A DNA stretch of 21,810 nt from HK-STAS-PATE-42 sp964461505 (GCA_964461505.1 CAYWUW010000012.1:1-21810); one strand, 5' to 3'; counted from the first letter of the stretch, positions 1-7,913 are shown. Notes: generated by a model from the sequence alone, not told the origin. Program-made: numbers and translations.

Positions 1-11
1 TAACCTCCTTT
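1..11 (-). promoter_or_regulatory. Strong ribosome binding site of a gene just off the left edge
   Basis: Read on the minus strand, positions 11 to 4 give AAAGGAGG, a near-perfect Shine-Dalgarno, followed by TTA at the window edge. The start codon must lie a few bases outside. The site follows the promoter, structured leader and terminator at 40-174, so these probably form the regulated 5' region of the unseen gene. The identity of that gene cannot be read here. Confidence 0.55.
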
Positions 12-39
12 GGTTTTTTAATTACCGCAGGAAGTCCAT

Positions 40-64
40 AAAAAAGGACGACCCGCAGGTCGTC
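40..64 (-). terminator. Intrinsic terminator ending the leftward structured RNA
   Basis: On the minus strand a perfect 7-bp stem GACGACC/GGTCGTC (64-58 with 53-47) closes a TGCG tetraloop and is followed by C and six T. Its first three bases (62-64) are also the last three of the 13-bp stem closing the upstream RNA, so the two helices compete. That arrangement would suit transcription attenuation. Confidence 0.75.
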
Positions 65-160
65 TAAAACCGATATCAGCTTGCGCTTAATACCTTTACG
101 CGAGTCGCCCTTTCAAAAGCACAAACACGCGTATGCGATATAGACATCGGTTTTAGACAA
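41..160 (-). ncRNA. Structured leader or small RNA, about 120 nt, family unknown
   Basis: A perfect 13-bp inverted repeat (62-74, GTCTAAAACCGAT, with 146-158) would close almost the whole transcript predicted from the extended -10 at 166-174. The 5' strand of this helix starts within a few bases of the expected transcription start. Inside it, minus-strand TACGCG/CGCGTA (6 bp) can form a second helix. The RNA ends in the terminator at 40-64. I do not recognise 6S, SRP, tmRNA, T-box or a common riboswitch. It may be an attenuating leader for the gene off the left edge, which the strong downstream Shine-Dalgarno favours, or a free-standing RNA linked to the divergent reverse transcriptase operon. 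Confidence 0.6.
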
Positions 161-165
161 GGCTA

Positions 166-174
166 ATTATACCA
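166..174 (-). promoter_or_regulatory. Extended -10 promoter for the leftward structured RNA
   Basis: The minus strand reads TGGTATAAT, a consensus extended -10. No convincing -35 is visible. Expected initiation near 158-161 puts the 13-bp stem at the very 5' end of the RNA. It lies back to back with the reverse transcriptase promoter at 205-210. Confidence 0.7.
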
Positions 175-204
175 TCAGAGTGCAAGTAATAATCAGCAAA
201 TAGG

Positions 205-210
205 TATAGA
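205..210 (+). promoter_or_regulatory. Probable -10 of the reverse transcriptase operon
   Basis: TATAGA ends 8 bases before the ATG at 219, so the mRNA would start at or next to the start codon (leaderless). No Shine-Dalgarno precedes the ATG. The same spacing recurs before four other genes in this window. Confidence 0.5.
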
Positions 211-218
211 ATTAAAGA

Positions 219-1772
219 ATGCACAGGTTCGCAGAAACTTCGACTAAGTCTAAAAATAGCTTAAAGAAAACAAAGCTCACTAATGTTAGGGGCTACTTAC
301 ATAGCGTTGGCTATCTAAGCTCTACCTTAACACTCCCGGAATACTATCGTGCTAGTGGCTTTGACAAGATGAACTTAGAAGCAATAAGTTATAAGCGAGA
401 AGATAAGAATCTCCCGAAAAGAACCAGGCCAATAAAGCTGATAACCCCCAAGGGTAAGATGGCCTGGAGGCAGTTCGGTCTAATGCACCCATACTCATAC
501 TGGCATATTTGTGACGAAATGACACAGGGAGCAAACTGGCAGAAAATAGTGGACTTACTAACACTAGAATCAGGAGTAAGTTCCTATAGCCTTCCTCCCG
601 TCTATACTAGGCAGAACCCTAAAGGTGCAGGCATAAAAGCATGGAAAAAGTTAAGTCAACGAGACTTAATAATTGACCTGAGTAATAAGACGTACTGTGC
701 GAATACAGATATAAGCAATTTTTATCCCTCAATCTATACCCACAGCATTGCCTGGGCAACTGAAGGCAAGGTTGAAGCCAGAAAAGACAGAGCAGCAAAC
801 CTACTACTCGGAAGTCACCTGGATAAGCTATTTCAGAATTCGAAAGATGGCCAAACGAACGGCATCTTAATAGGCTCTATTCTTTCTGACATTGTAGCGG
901 AACTTATTTTGGCAAAAGTGGACATTGACTTGATTGCAAGCGTTGAAAAAAGCAAACTTGATCTAACCATCGTACGCTATAGAGATGACTATAAGTTCCT
1001 AAGTAAAACAAGGTCAGATGCCGAGCTAGCCTTGAAAATATTCAGCAAGGTAATCCAGACCGAGTTCGACCTAAGCATCAACGAGAAAAAAACGCGTATC
1101 GACAACGATGTTGTTCTGGGAGCATTGAGACCGTGGGACCTAGAGCTTAAGTCATCTCATATTCTCTCAAAGGTTTTTGATAGCAAGTTCAGAGAGTTTA
1201 CTGCGCCTTTAATAATAGATGTACTACTGGCTACATACGAACTGCAAGCAAGACACCCAGAGAGTAGAGTTGGGATAAGTGTTATAAATCGACTAGCTAA
1301 AAAAATAGAGCATAACAAAAAATTCACACTTAAGGCTGAATCCGCAGAAATAATAATTCCTCTTATACGTAAGTTCGTACTACTTAGAGAAGACGTTACA
1401 CCTCATGCCATGCTTTTAATTGACCAGATGCTTAGGTTTGTTGAAGCTAAACGCAGATCCGATTTGATTCGTAACCTCTGTGCCCAGTACCTTGGTTCTG
1501 AAGACAATGCGTATCAAGAGATATGGCTCTATCGCGTTTGCTTACATCACTCCCCAGAGCTAATTGATGAGTTGTTCGGTTCAAGTACAAATCCGCTCAT
1601 ATTAATGCTAACTACAAAAGATCCTCACTACACCTTTTTTGATTCCGACGATACCTTTAGCTCTACTGACCAGAAAGAGCTAGAAAAATTTAGTCTTATA
1701 GATCAGAATGCCCTGTCCAGGGCGGCGGGTGAACCAATAACACCTAAAACAATCGACCTATTCACTTACTAA
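219..1772 (+). CDS. Abi/UG-class (defence-type) reverse transcriptase
   Basis: A 517-aa RNA-directed DNA polymerase-like protein. Visible reverse transcriptase motifs are motif A (NTDISNFYPSIYTHSIAWA, catalytic Asp164), motif B (QTNGILIGSILSD, about 212-224) and motif C (YRDD, 254-257), followed by LSINEKKT near 288-295. The catalytic Asp residues are intact. The roughly 220-residue C-terminal part has no recognisable nuclease, maturase or integrase domain and looks mostly helical, as in the Unknown Group/Abi reverse transcriptases of phage-defence (DRT) systems. This is not a group II intron protein, because no maturase domain or intron RNA is seen. A retron is unlikely because no same-strand msr-msd is recognisable. 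I cannot assign a UG subgroup. The gene is followed one base later by its partner at 1774. The start has a -10 but no ribosome site, suggesting a leaderless message. Confidence 0.85.
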   Translation: MHRFAETSTKSKNSLKKTKLTNVRGYLHSVGYLSSTLTLPEYYRASGFDKMNLEAISYKREDKNLPKRTRPIKLITPKGKMAWRQFGLMHPYSYWHICDEMTQGANWQKIVDLLTLESGVSSYSLPPVYTRQNPKGAGIKAWKKLSQRDLIIDLSNKTYCANTDISNFYPSIYTHSIAWATEGKVEARKDRAANLLLGSHLDKLFQNSKDGQTNGILIGSILSDIVAELILAKVDIDLIASVEKSKLDLTIVRYRDDYKFLSKTRSDAELALKIFSKVIQTEFDLSINEKKTRIDNDVVLGALRPWDLELKSSHILSKVFDSKFREFTAPLIIDVLLATYELQARHPESRVGISVINRLAKKIEHNKKFTLKAESAEIIIPLIRKFVLLREDVTPHAMLLIDQMLRFVEAKRRSDLIRNLCAQYLGSEDNAYQEIWLYRVCLHHSPELIDELFGSSTNPLILMLTTKDPHYTFFDSDDTFSSTDQKELEKFSLIDQNALSRAAGEPITPKTIDLFTY

Positions 1773-1773
1773 T

Positions 1774-2445
1774 ATGGCAGATAAGTATTGGCGGCCAAAC
1801 GGGTTAAAGGTGAAAATTAAGGGTACGTCTATGGATCCCATACAAGCTTTGAGGAACTTCGTCCTTCCATTAAAAGATAGCCCAAACTGGATCGAAGATA
1901 GTAAAGAGGTAACTAATACTCATCTAGCCGCAAGGGAATGGTTTGGGCTCATTCTACATGCAATAACATTATCTGACCATACGGGGGACTACTTCGAGGT
2001 GGCAACAGAGAATACAGGTAGAGATGGGGCTGTTGTAAGGGAAGAAGACCGAGTAAAGTTCGCCGTAATAGCAGAGCAGACACTCGTTACACATAAGGAA
2101 AGAGGTGAGCTTATGGAAGTGCTTAAAAAGAGAATAAAGGCAAAGGATGATAAAGGCGAACAGTACGCTGAAAACACCCACCTAGTAGTCTTATGCAACA
2201 AGGAGGGTGAACTAAATTACTCTGAACTTAGAGAGACAATCAAAAAGAGTAGATTTAATGTGATAACAATTATTGTACTTGCTAAGCTTAAGGAAGGTAA
2301 TCATTTTCTATGCTACCTATTTGATAAGGACAGCCCCCAGGAGCCTATACATATTTGTCCAGTGACTGAGTCGGCGCTATGGGAAGAGGCTATAAAGATC
2401 TACGACTCAGAGAAAGTAGCCGAGAAGTTAAACGTCAAAGACTAG
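1774..2445 (+). CDS. Unknown partner of the reverse transcriptase, possible nuclease-like fold
   Basis: This 223-aa soluble protein starts one base after the reverse transcriptase stop, so the two are almost certainly translated from one message. I do not recognise a family. Residues about 83-104 read RDGAVV, then FAVIAEQT, and are followed by a strand-helix-strand pattern (HLVVLCN, a helix, NVITIIVLAKL, about 136-173). An Asp-Gly, a buried strand ending in Glu-x-Thr and a later alpha/beta unit are loosely like PD-(D/E)xK nucleases, but the usual Lys is missing, so this is a weak hint only. No signal peptide or membrane segment is seen. It could be the effector, or a cofactor of the polymerase. 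Confidence 0.8.
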   Translation: MADKYWRPNGLKVKIKGTSMDPIQALRNFVLPLKDSPNWIEDSKEVTNTHLAAREWFGLILHAITLSDHTGDYFEVATENTGRDGAVVREEDRVKFAVIAEQTLVTHKERGELMEVLKKRIKAKDDKGEQYAENTHLVVLCNKEGELNYSELRETIKKSRFNVITIIVLAKLKEGNHFLCYLFDKDSPQEPIHICPVTESALWEEAIKIYDSEKVAEKLNVKD

Positions 2446-2460
2446 GGTGGCTGCCTGAAG

Positions 2461-4329
2461 CTATCTGGACTTAAGCGTCTTAAGTAGGTAATGCCTACGG
2501 TCGAGCGGGTTGTTGTCTGTCCTCGACCGAGAAGGTGGCTTTCCACGAACTTGCCTATACTCTTTGAACTCAGTCTCTAAAACTCCTTCTCCGCTTGTTA
2601 GGCCAGGGATTTGTTGTTGTAACTGGTAGATGTTCTTAACTGCAACATCGCCTTTGACTACATGGGATTGGTGGGCCCTGTCTGTGTACATCGGAACTGC
2701 GTTGAGTTGTGATAGTAAGTTCAGCACAGAATCCAGAGTCTCTATCGGGACCTCAAGTCTAAACTTATGAATCGGCTCGCAAACCACAACTCCAGCGTTT
2801 TGCAACGCGTCCATCAACACAAGTGGCGTCAAGTAACGGAAGTCTCTGGCTGTACTTGAGATGTTCTTGTCAAAAACGCCATGAGCGCTACTTTGACGTG
2901 GCCAATATGCCGCATGAGTCATAGTAACTATACAATCCACCACTTGCCACCCATACAACCCTTGGCCAAGTGTTTCGATAACAGTTTCTTCAACTGCTTT
3001 ATAAAATGCAGCGGGCATATTGCCGCTTGCCTCACCAGATAGCTTGAATTGAATACCACTATCTAGAGAACCTGGCTCAACTTTTAAACCGATTGTTGCT
3101 AAGAATTGATTTATCTTTTTATCGAACTCTGGAGCACCGACTCTAGAGGTCGGCTTAAATTCAACTGCTGAGCCCGCTCCAGCTAAACGTTCTACGCAGA
3201 TGGTAGTAGTTTCTTGGAACTTAACTTCAATTCCATACTCTCTTAGTAAAGTGTCTTCTATAACTTCCTTTTGAACTTCTCCGTATAGAGAAAGTGAAAG
3301 CTCATGTCTTACATCGTCTTGTCGGAGGTTAATAAGCGGGTCTTGTTCTGCTAGTTGGTCTAGAGCGACTCTCAAGGCACCCTTGTCTTTGTCATTGAGC
3401 GGTTTGATTACTGTCTCAAGGGTAGGTGGTGAGAAGTGGAAATCTGAGCCTTTTACGTATCCTCCGAGCCTATCTCCTACCCTGATGTCCACTAGTCCAG
3501 AGACTTTAGCAATATCCCCAGCTTCTACTGACTTAGCAGGCTTAGTTGCACCATTCTCAAAGATAGTTATTGCTTTGACTTTTCCGACTTCAAGCTGGTC
3601 TCGAACTTTTAGAGTTCCCGAAAAAAGTCGCATGTAAGCAAGCTTTTCTCCGCTTTGCGCTCGCTCTACTTTAAAGATGGCACCAGAAAGCGGTCCAGTT
3701 ACTTTGTTTTCAGGCTTTGGTAAAGCTTTAATCCAACTAGTCAAGGCATCAATCCCTGTATTTGTTATTGCTGAACCGAAGAAAACCGGGAAGCTTGAAG
3801 CATTCATATTCTTATTAGGAGCAAACTTTGCATCTTTAGTGCCTAGATTAGCCACGGTCCCCATGACGATTGCATCTGGGTCTAGTTTGGCTTTAATGTC
3901 CTTGATTAGGCTATCGTATCTAGCGCCAATACGATCAACCTTATTTACAAAGACTATCGTTGGGACCTCTAGCCTTTTAAGTGCGCGGAATAAGACTCTG
4001 GTTTGAGCTTGAACGCCTTCTACGGCAGAGATGACCAGTATGGCACCATCAAGAACACCTAATACTCGTTCTACCTCGGCAATAAAGTCGGGGTGACCTG
4101 GTGTGTCTAAGATGTTTACTTTGAGATCATCTATGGTAAATGAAGTAGCAGCGGATTTTATAGTAATACCGCGCTGACGCTCAAGCGCCATAGAGTCCGT
4201 TTGTGTGTTTCCTTTGTCGACGCTTCCAAGAGTTTGGATTACGCCATTATTAAAGAGGAGTCGTTCTGTTAAGCTGGTTTTGCCCGCATCAACGTGAGCT
4301 AATACTCCTATATTTAAGATTTTTTTCAT
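2461..4329 (-). CDS. Tet(M)/OtrA-family ribosomal protection-type translation GTPase
   Basis: A 622-aa EF-G-like GTPase. The N-terminus shows G1 AHVDAGKT (11-18), the switch motif RGIT, G3 DTPGH and G4 NKVD, with spacing as in Tet(M). The C-terminal half keeps the EF-G-type domains and ends GEGVLETEF...RSRTDNNPLDRR, closer to actinobacterial OtrA-like proteins than to Tet(M). Ribosomal protection proteins remove tetracycline from the 30S decoding site. Here the domain IV tip, where Tet(M) has YSPVST, is a longer loop (YWPRQSSAHGVFDKNISS), so drug resistance is not certain and a housekeeping or other stress role is possible. It is convergent with the reverse transcriptase operon, with only 15 bp between stops, and has its own promoter and about 90 nt of leader. 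Confidence 0.85.
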   Translation of the reverse strand: MKKILNIGVLAHVDAGKTSLTERLLFNNGVIQTLGSVDKGNTQTDSMALERQRGITIKSAATSFTIDDLKVNILDTPGHPDFIAEVERVLGVLDGAILVISAVEGVQAQTRVLFRALKRLEVPTIVFVNKVDRIGARYDSLIKDIKAKLDPDAIVMGTVANLGTKDAKFAPNKNMNASSFPVFFGSAITNTGIDALTSWIKALPKPENKVTGPLSGAIFKVERAQSGEKLAYMRLFSGTLKVRDQLEVGKVKAITIFENGATKPAKSVEAGDIAKVSGLVDIRVGDRLGGYVKGSDFHFSPPTLETVIKPLNDKDKGALRVALDQLAEQDPLINLRQDDVRHELSLSLYGEVQKEVIEDTLLREYGIEVKFQETTTICVERLAGAGSAVEFKPTSRVGAPEFDKKINQFLATIGLKVEPGSLDSGIQFKLSGEASGNMPAAFYKAVEETVIETLGQGLYGWQVVDCIVTMTHAAYWPRQSSAHGVFDKNISSTARDFRYLTPLVLMDALQNAGVVVCEPIHKFRLEVPIETLDSVLNLLSQLNAVPMYTDRAHQSHVVKGDVAVKNIYQLQQQIPGLTSGEGVLETEFKEYRQVRGKPPSRSRTDNNPLDRRHYLLKTLKSR

Positions 4330-4434
4330 GTATTAAAGAAAGCCTTCGCTTATTAAGGTTTGTAAGTTGAGTCAATTCTGTATTTCGCTGCATAGTAACT
4401 TTTCTTTAGTCGGTTATTAGTGAGTATTATATCA
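4330..4434 (-). promoter_or_regulatory. Promoter and leader of the Tet(M)-like gene
   Basis: The minus strand carries TGATATAAT (4434-4426), a consensus extended -10, followed by about 90 nt of leader. No good Shine-Dalgarno sits at the right distance from the ATG at 4329. A 34-codon minus-strand ORF (ATG at 4393) runs through the leader and overlaps the start of the GTPase gene out of frame. Tet(M) genes are often controlled by leader attenuation, but I see no clear terminator here, so leader-peptide control is only a possibility. Confidence 0.55.
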
Positions 4435-4616
4435 TTATGCTAATGGTTAGTCAAACTTTAGTTTTAATTTATACAAAATGCCATTTTTTACTTTTTTTCC
4501 GTGCGCGAAAATACCACCACTCACCGCGCTTGGTGTATTTACGGGGGTTAGTATATACCCTCCCCCCTTTGTTTTACGACTGAAAACTAATCGTTTTAAC
4601 CAAAAAGGAACTTTTT

Positions 4617-4622
4617 TATACA
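4617..4622 (+). promoter_or_regulatory. Probable -10 of the HNH gene
   Basis: TATACA ends 8 bases before the ATG at 4631, the same leaderless arrangement as at 205-210. The upstream stretch 4441-4610 has GC-rich patches with small inverted repeats (for example around 4507-4540 and 4544-4565) but no gene that I can support. Confidence 0.4.
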
Positions 4623-4630
4623 ATAAATGT

Positions 4631-4954
4631 ATGGCACAAGTTAAAAAACTAAAGACTCCAAGAGATCCACGCAAAGTACACCCTAAGCTACGCTCTGCTC
4701 TAAGAGCAAGAATATGGGCAACACAGAACGACTGTGGTGTCTGTGGTTATCCAGTAGATAAGACTCTAACTAAAGGCTTGCCTCTCTCACCTGAGCTTGA
4801 TGAAATAATACCCGTATCTAGAGGAGGAAGTCCGTATGACTTTGAGAACCTGCAGTTAACTCATCGTAAGTGTAACCGTAAGAAGGGCAACAGACTTGTT
4901 GGTGAGACTGGTGGAGTATACGAAGACCCGTTACCGGTTTCTAGGGCTTGGTAG
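4631..4954 (+). CDS. Small HNH endonuclease
   Basis: From the ATG at 4631 this is a 107-aa protein. It carries a zinc-ribbon pair CGVC and HRKCNRKKGNR around the HNH core (LDEIIPVSRGG, then NLQLTHRKCN), the pattern of free-standing HNH nucleases found in phages and mobile DNA. The frame is open further upstream to 4478, but that extension would translate a GC-patchy noncoding stretch and lacks a promoter, so the shorter start is preferred. It stands alone, between the leader of the Tet(M)-like gene and the oxidase gene. Cleavage specificity cannot be told. It may be a homing-type or mobile-element remnant, or a defence nuclease. Confidence 0.8.
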   Translation: MAQVKKLKTPRDPRKVHPKLRSALRARIWATQNDCGVCGYPVDKTLTKGLPLSPELDEIIPVSRGGSPYDFENLQLTHRKCNRKKGNRLVGETGGVYEDPLPVSRAW

Positions 4955-4974
4955 GGACACTCAGCACGGGGGTC

Positions 4975-4983
4975 TGCTATGAT
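4975..4983 (+). promoter_or_regulatory. Extended -10 promoter of the oxidase-transporter operon
   Basis: TGCTATGAT is an extended -10 that ends 9 bases before the ATG at 4993, so the message should begin within a base or two of the start codon. No Shine-Dalgarno is present. Confidence 0.55.
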
Positions 4984-4992
4984 TAATATCAG

Positions 4993-6159
4993 ATGGAATA
5001 CGACGTAATTGTAATTGGTCTTGGAGCAATGGGAAGTGCTACTACTTACCAGCTTGCCAAGAAGAATAAGAAGGTACTTGGAATAGACCAGTACAATCCT
5101 CCTCATAACTTTGGATCTTCTCATGGTGAATCTAGGATTATCCGTAAAGCAATTGCCGAAGGCGAGGAGTACGTGCCTTTGGTCCTACGCTCTTATGAGA
5201 TATGGAAAGAGCTAGAAGAAGAATCTGGAGCGGATCTTCTCACAGAAACTGGGATTATCATAATGGCTAGTAACGCCACAGACAAACCTAACAAATTCTT
5301 AGATAGCACCAAACAAGCGGCTAAGCACTATGGAATAAAACACAGGACACTGGATACGGATGACATTAGAAAAAAGTTCCCTCAATTCAAGCTACAAGGT
5401 GATGAGAGGGCGTATTTTGAAGACGAAGCTGGTTTTCTAAGACCAGAGTTATGTGTAAGCACTCAGCTTAGTCTCGCCAAAAAGTATGGGGCAGAAATAC
5501 AAGTTAATGAGAAAATGCTTTCCTACGAAGCAGATGAAAGTGGAGTAACTGTAGTTACTGACAAAGGAACTTACCATGCAAAACAACTTGTTCTTACAGT
5601 TGGACCATGGATTAAAGACTTCCTTCCAGAACAGTACGAGAAAGATATAAATATCTATAGACAAGTTTTATATTGGTTTGAGGTAGAAGGTAATGCAGAC
5701 AAGTTTAGACTGGGCAACTTCCCTGTCTTCAACTGGGAGTTTAATACAGCGCATGAAGACTTTATGTATGGCTTCCCTATTATCGATGGGTCTAATGCCG
5801 TAAAGCTTGCTACAGAACAATATGCAGATACTACTAATCCCGATGAGGTAGACCGAGAAGTCTCGGAGGAAGAGATTAAGACAATGTACGAGCAGTACGT
5901 TAAGCCATACATGCCGGACCTTACTTCAAACTGTGTTCGAGCAGAAGCCTGTATGTATTCGGTAGCTCCAGACTGGGGGTTTGTAATAGACAGACATCCA
6001 GAACATCATAACGTAGTGATTGCTTCACCTTGCTCTGGTCATGGCTTCAAGCACTCGGCAGCAATAGGAGAAGTATTAGCTGACCTTTCTACGGACCAAG
6101 AGCCAAAAGTAGATATAGGTAAGTTTTCTTTCAGTGCGATGAAAAAGAGGAGAAAGTAA
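4993..6159 (+). CDS. FAD-dependent amine oxidase of the monomeric sarcosine / N-methyltryptophan oxidase family
   Basis: A 388-aa flavoprotein. The N-terminal dinucleotide-binding motif is GLGAMGSA (9-16), followed by GIDQY and the SSHGESRIIR segment typical of the sarcosine oxidase (MSOX/MTOX) branch of the DAO superfamily. Near the C-terminus EACMYSVAPDWGFVID keeps the Cys that carries FAD covalently in this family, and CSGHGFKHSAAIGEVLADL matches the second FAD-binding segment. Such enzymes oxidise N-methyl or secondary amino acids, using O2 and releasing H2O2; the substrate here is unknown. Length is normal. The stop overlaps the start of the EamA transporter by one base, implying coupled translation and a linked substrate or product. 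Confidence 0.85.
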   Translation: MEYDVIVIGLGAMGSATTYQLAKKNKKVLGIDQYNPPHNFGSSHGESRIIRKAIAEGEEYVPLVLRSYEIWKELEEESGADLLTETGIIIMASNATDKPNKFLDSTKQAAKHYGIKHRTLDTDDIRKKFPQFKLQGDERAYFEDEAGFLRPELCVSTQLSLAKKYGAEIQVNEKMLSYEADESGVTVVTDKGTYHAKQLVLTVGPWIKDFLPEQYEKDINIYRQVLYWFEVEGNADKFRLGNFPVFNWEFNTAHEDFMYGFPIIDGSNAVKLATEQYADTTNPDEVDREVSEEEIKTMYEQYVKPYMPDLTSNCVRAEACMYSVAPDWGFVIDRHPEHHNVVIASPCSGHGFKHSAAIGEVLADLSTDQEPKVDIGKFSFSAMKKRRK

Positions 6160-7013
6160 TGAACTGGCTCTACCTCACTGCAATATCTATAGTATTCCGT
6201 TCTATTTACGGAGTAATGACTAAGGTCATGTCTAACAAAGTGAAGACTTCTGTCTATACCCAAGCGGCCATGCTTCCTTTTGCTGCTGCACTAATATCAC
6301 TTGCTGTATCACCACTACTTGGTGGTCTAAGTTTCAATTTTACTGGCGTAAGCTTGTTTGCAGTAGCTCTAGTGGTGCTAGGGCAGGGCTTAGGTAATGT
6401 AACCTACTTTGAAGCTATTAAAAGCTTAACTAATGGAACTGCTCAGATAGCATTCTCCTCTATCCTGATATTCAATACATTTTTATCTCTAGTGTTCCTT
6501 AACCTTCACCTGAGCCCATTGAACATTGTTGGGCTGGTTCTTTTGATGATTGCTATCCTGAGCGTAACGAATGGTAAGGTTGAGCTGAATAAAAGAGGGG
6601 TGAGTCTGATGCTTCTTGCTGCATTCCTGTTTTCTGTATTCCAGCTATCCAGCGCAGAGGTATCCAAGCAAGTCGGAGCCTCAACCTACTTATTGATAGC
6701 GTATGTAGGTGCGGCTAGCGTGGTGTTCTTGATGAAGTCTAAGGTGATCATTAAGGATCTTAAGAATACCCATGTAAAACAGTATCTAGGCATACCTCTT
6801 CTAACCGCCCTACCTAGTGTTGGTAACTTCCTGTTTGCTTACTACGCCTATAGAGAAGCTCCTGAGCCAGCAAGGGTAGCCATGCTCTTAACTTCACAGG
6901 TTGTTCTTACAGTATTGTTGAGTTACTTCTTCTTAAATGAAAAAGGTCATGTTTTGAGGAAGGTGTTCGCCGCTGTTCTTGTGGTGATTGCAGCCATACT
7001 GATCAAATCCTGA
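6159..7013 (+). CDS. EamA/DMT-family transporter
   Basis: A 284-aa integral membrane protein with about ten hydrophobic segments in two similar halves, the layout of EamA (drug/metabolite transporter) permeases. Ends and length fit the family. Its ATG overlaps the stop of the oxidase (TAATG), so the pair is one translational unit and the transporter probably moves a substrate or product of that enzyme, an amino acid or amine being the simplest guess. It stops in TGA, showing that TGA is a stop here. It converges with the oxygenase-like gene, with about 18 bp between stops. Confidence 0.85.
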   Translation: MNWLYLTAISIVFRSIYGVMTKVMSNKVKTSVYTQAAMLPFAAALISLAVSPLLGGLSFNFTGVSLFAVALVVLGQGLGNVTYFEAIKSLTNGTAQIAFSSILIFNTFLSLVFLNLHLSPLNIVGLVLLMIAILSVTNGKVELNKRGVSLMLLAAFLFSVFQLSSAEVSKQVGASTYLLIAYVGAASVVFLMKSKVIIKDLKNTHVKQYLGIPLLTALPSVGNFLFAYYAYREAPEPARVAMLLTSQVVLTVLLSYFFLNEKGHVLRKVFAAVLVVIAAILIKS

Positions 7014-7031
7014 TCTCACAATGTTGATAGA

Positions 7032-7865
7032 CTAAGAGCCTTGAACGCTATACCAGCACTGTAAACCAACTCTCATGGCATCGTCTAGACTAGTGCCGGC
7101 ATGGAGAGTCGTGCTGCCCTGTTTAATCAAAACTCCATTAGGAGCGTGAGCCACTGATGCAGGACCAGGCTTGAAGCTAGAGTCGAATATTTCAATAACA
7201 CTATGGGCATCCGCAGTTACTAGTGCACCGTTTGGACGGACCGCATCCAGTTCCTCTAGAGTACGGACGCCATCTGGCTCCACTACTACTCTGTCTAGGG
7301 CAAAGTCTCCATCAACTATTAGTAGGTTGGCTAACACATCTTCTCTGAGTCTTGTGTCCAGCCCTACTACTAATCTGCCACTATCTGGAAAAGCCCGGCT
7401 TCTAATACACTTTCTGCCTTCATGCTGGTACCATTCTCTTTCTATATCGCAATGGAGATTAGTTTCCTTAGGAGCTTCTACCCCAAAACCAGTCGCTCTT
7501 ACGTAATATGGATCAACTCCTCTAAATAGTTCGTCTCTATTCCTATCAAGGAACTTAGAAAAAGCATCTAGGAGAGGGAACATCACTACGCATGGCTCTC
7601 TCATATCTCTGTAGGTAGGCTTAGGTAGGTTGCCTAGCTCATGTCTACGTCCTATGGGATGCCGAGGACCTACACTAAGCGCTATGCCCTCTTTATACGT
7701 TGGATCTATGTCTCCTTTATCGTAAAACTCTCCAAGTAGAGCAACCTGTTCTAAAGTAGCCTCATCTAATGCAATTACTTCTTCTGCAGGATCGGAGTGA
7801 TGCAATTCTATACCATCTTCAAGTTCCTCTCTGAATGTAGTATGTAATTTTGTTTCGTTTGTCAT
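7032..7865 (-). CDS. Possible 2-oxoglutarate/Fe(II) oxygenase-like protein
   Basis: From ATG at 7865 this is a 277-aa protein. I do not recognise the exact family. It has NLHCDIER (His138-x-Asp140) and, 115 residues later, TTLHAGTSLDDAMRVGLQCWY (His255, Arg265). An HxD...H triad with a distal Arg is the metal and 2-oxoglutarate site of phytanoyl-CoA-type dioxygenases, so an oxygenase role is plausible. The frame is open to a GTG at 7895, but that start overlaps the -10 TATAGT (7899-7894), so the ATG is preferred. It is opposite in strand to the oxidase-transporter pair but lies between them and the cupin-like gene, suggesting a shared small-molecule pathway. Confidence 0.6.
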   Translation of the reverse strand: MTNETKLHTTFREELEDGIELHHSDPAEEVIALDEATLEQVALLGEFYDKGDIDPTYKEGIALSVGPRHPIGRRHELGNLPKPTYRDMREPCVVMFPLLDAFSKFLDRNRDELFRGVDPYYVRATGFGVEAPKETNLHCDIEREWYQHEGRKCIRSRAFPDSGRLVVGLDTRLREDVLANLLIVDGDFALDRVVVEPDGVRTLEELDAVRPNGALVTADAHSVIEIFDSSFKPGPASVAHAPNGVLIKQGSTTLHAGTSLDDAMRVGLQCWYSVQGS

Positions 7866-7893
7866 TGTTGTAAGGATATATTCAATAGGGGTC

Positions 7894-7899
7894 ACTATA
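7894..7899 (-). promoter_or_regulatory. Probable -10 of the oxygenase-like gene
   Basis: The minus strand reads TTGTATAGT. Transcription from here would leave a leader of about 20 nt before ATG 7865, without a clear Shine-Dalgarno. Confidence 0.35.
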
Positions 7900-7913
7900 C
7901 AAGCATAAGCGAG

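Noticed and set aside
62..158. CRISPR repeat pair, since GTTTTAGA resembles part of type II repeats
   Set aside because: Only one inverted pair exists, with no array, spacers or cas genes. The pairing is that of a closed stem.
41..218. Retron msr-msd upstream of the reverse transcriptase
   Set aside because: The structured RNA has its promoter and terminator on the opposite strand from the polymerase, and no retron-type msd stem is recognisable on the plus strand.
4478..4630. Upstream part of the HNH reading frame
   Set aside because: It would add 51 residues of unlikely composition translated from hairpin-rich DNA, and the promoter-like box sits just before ATG 4631.
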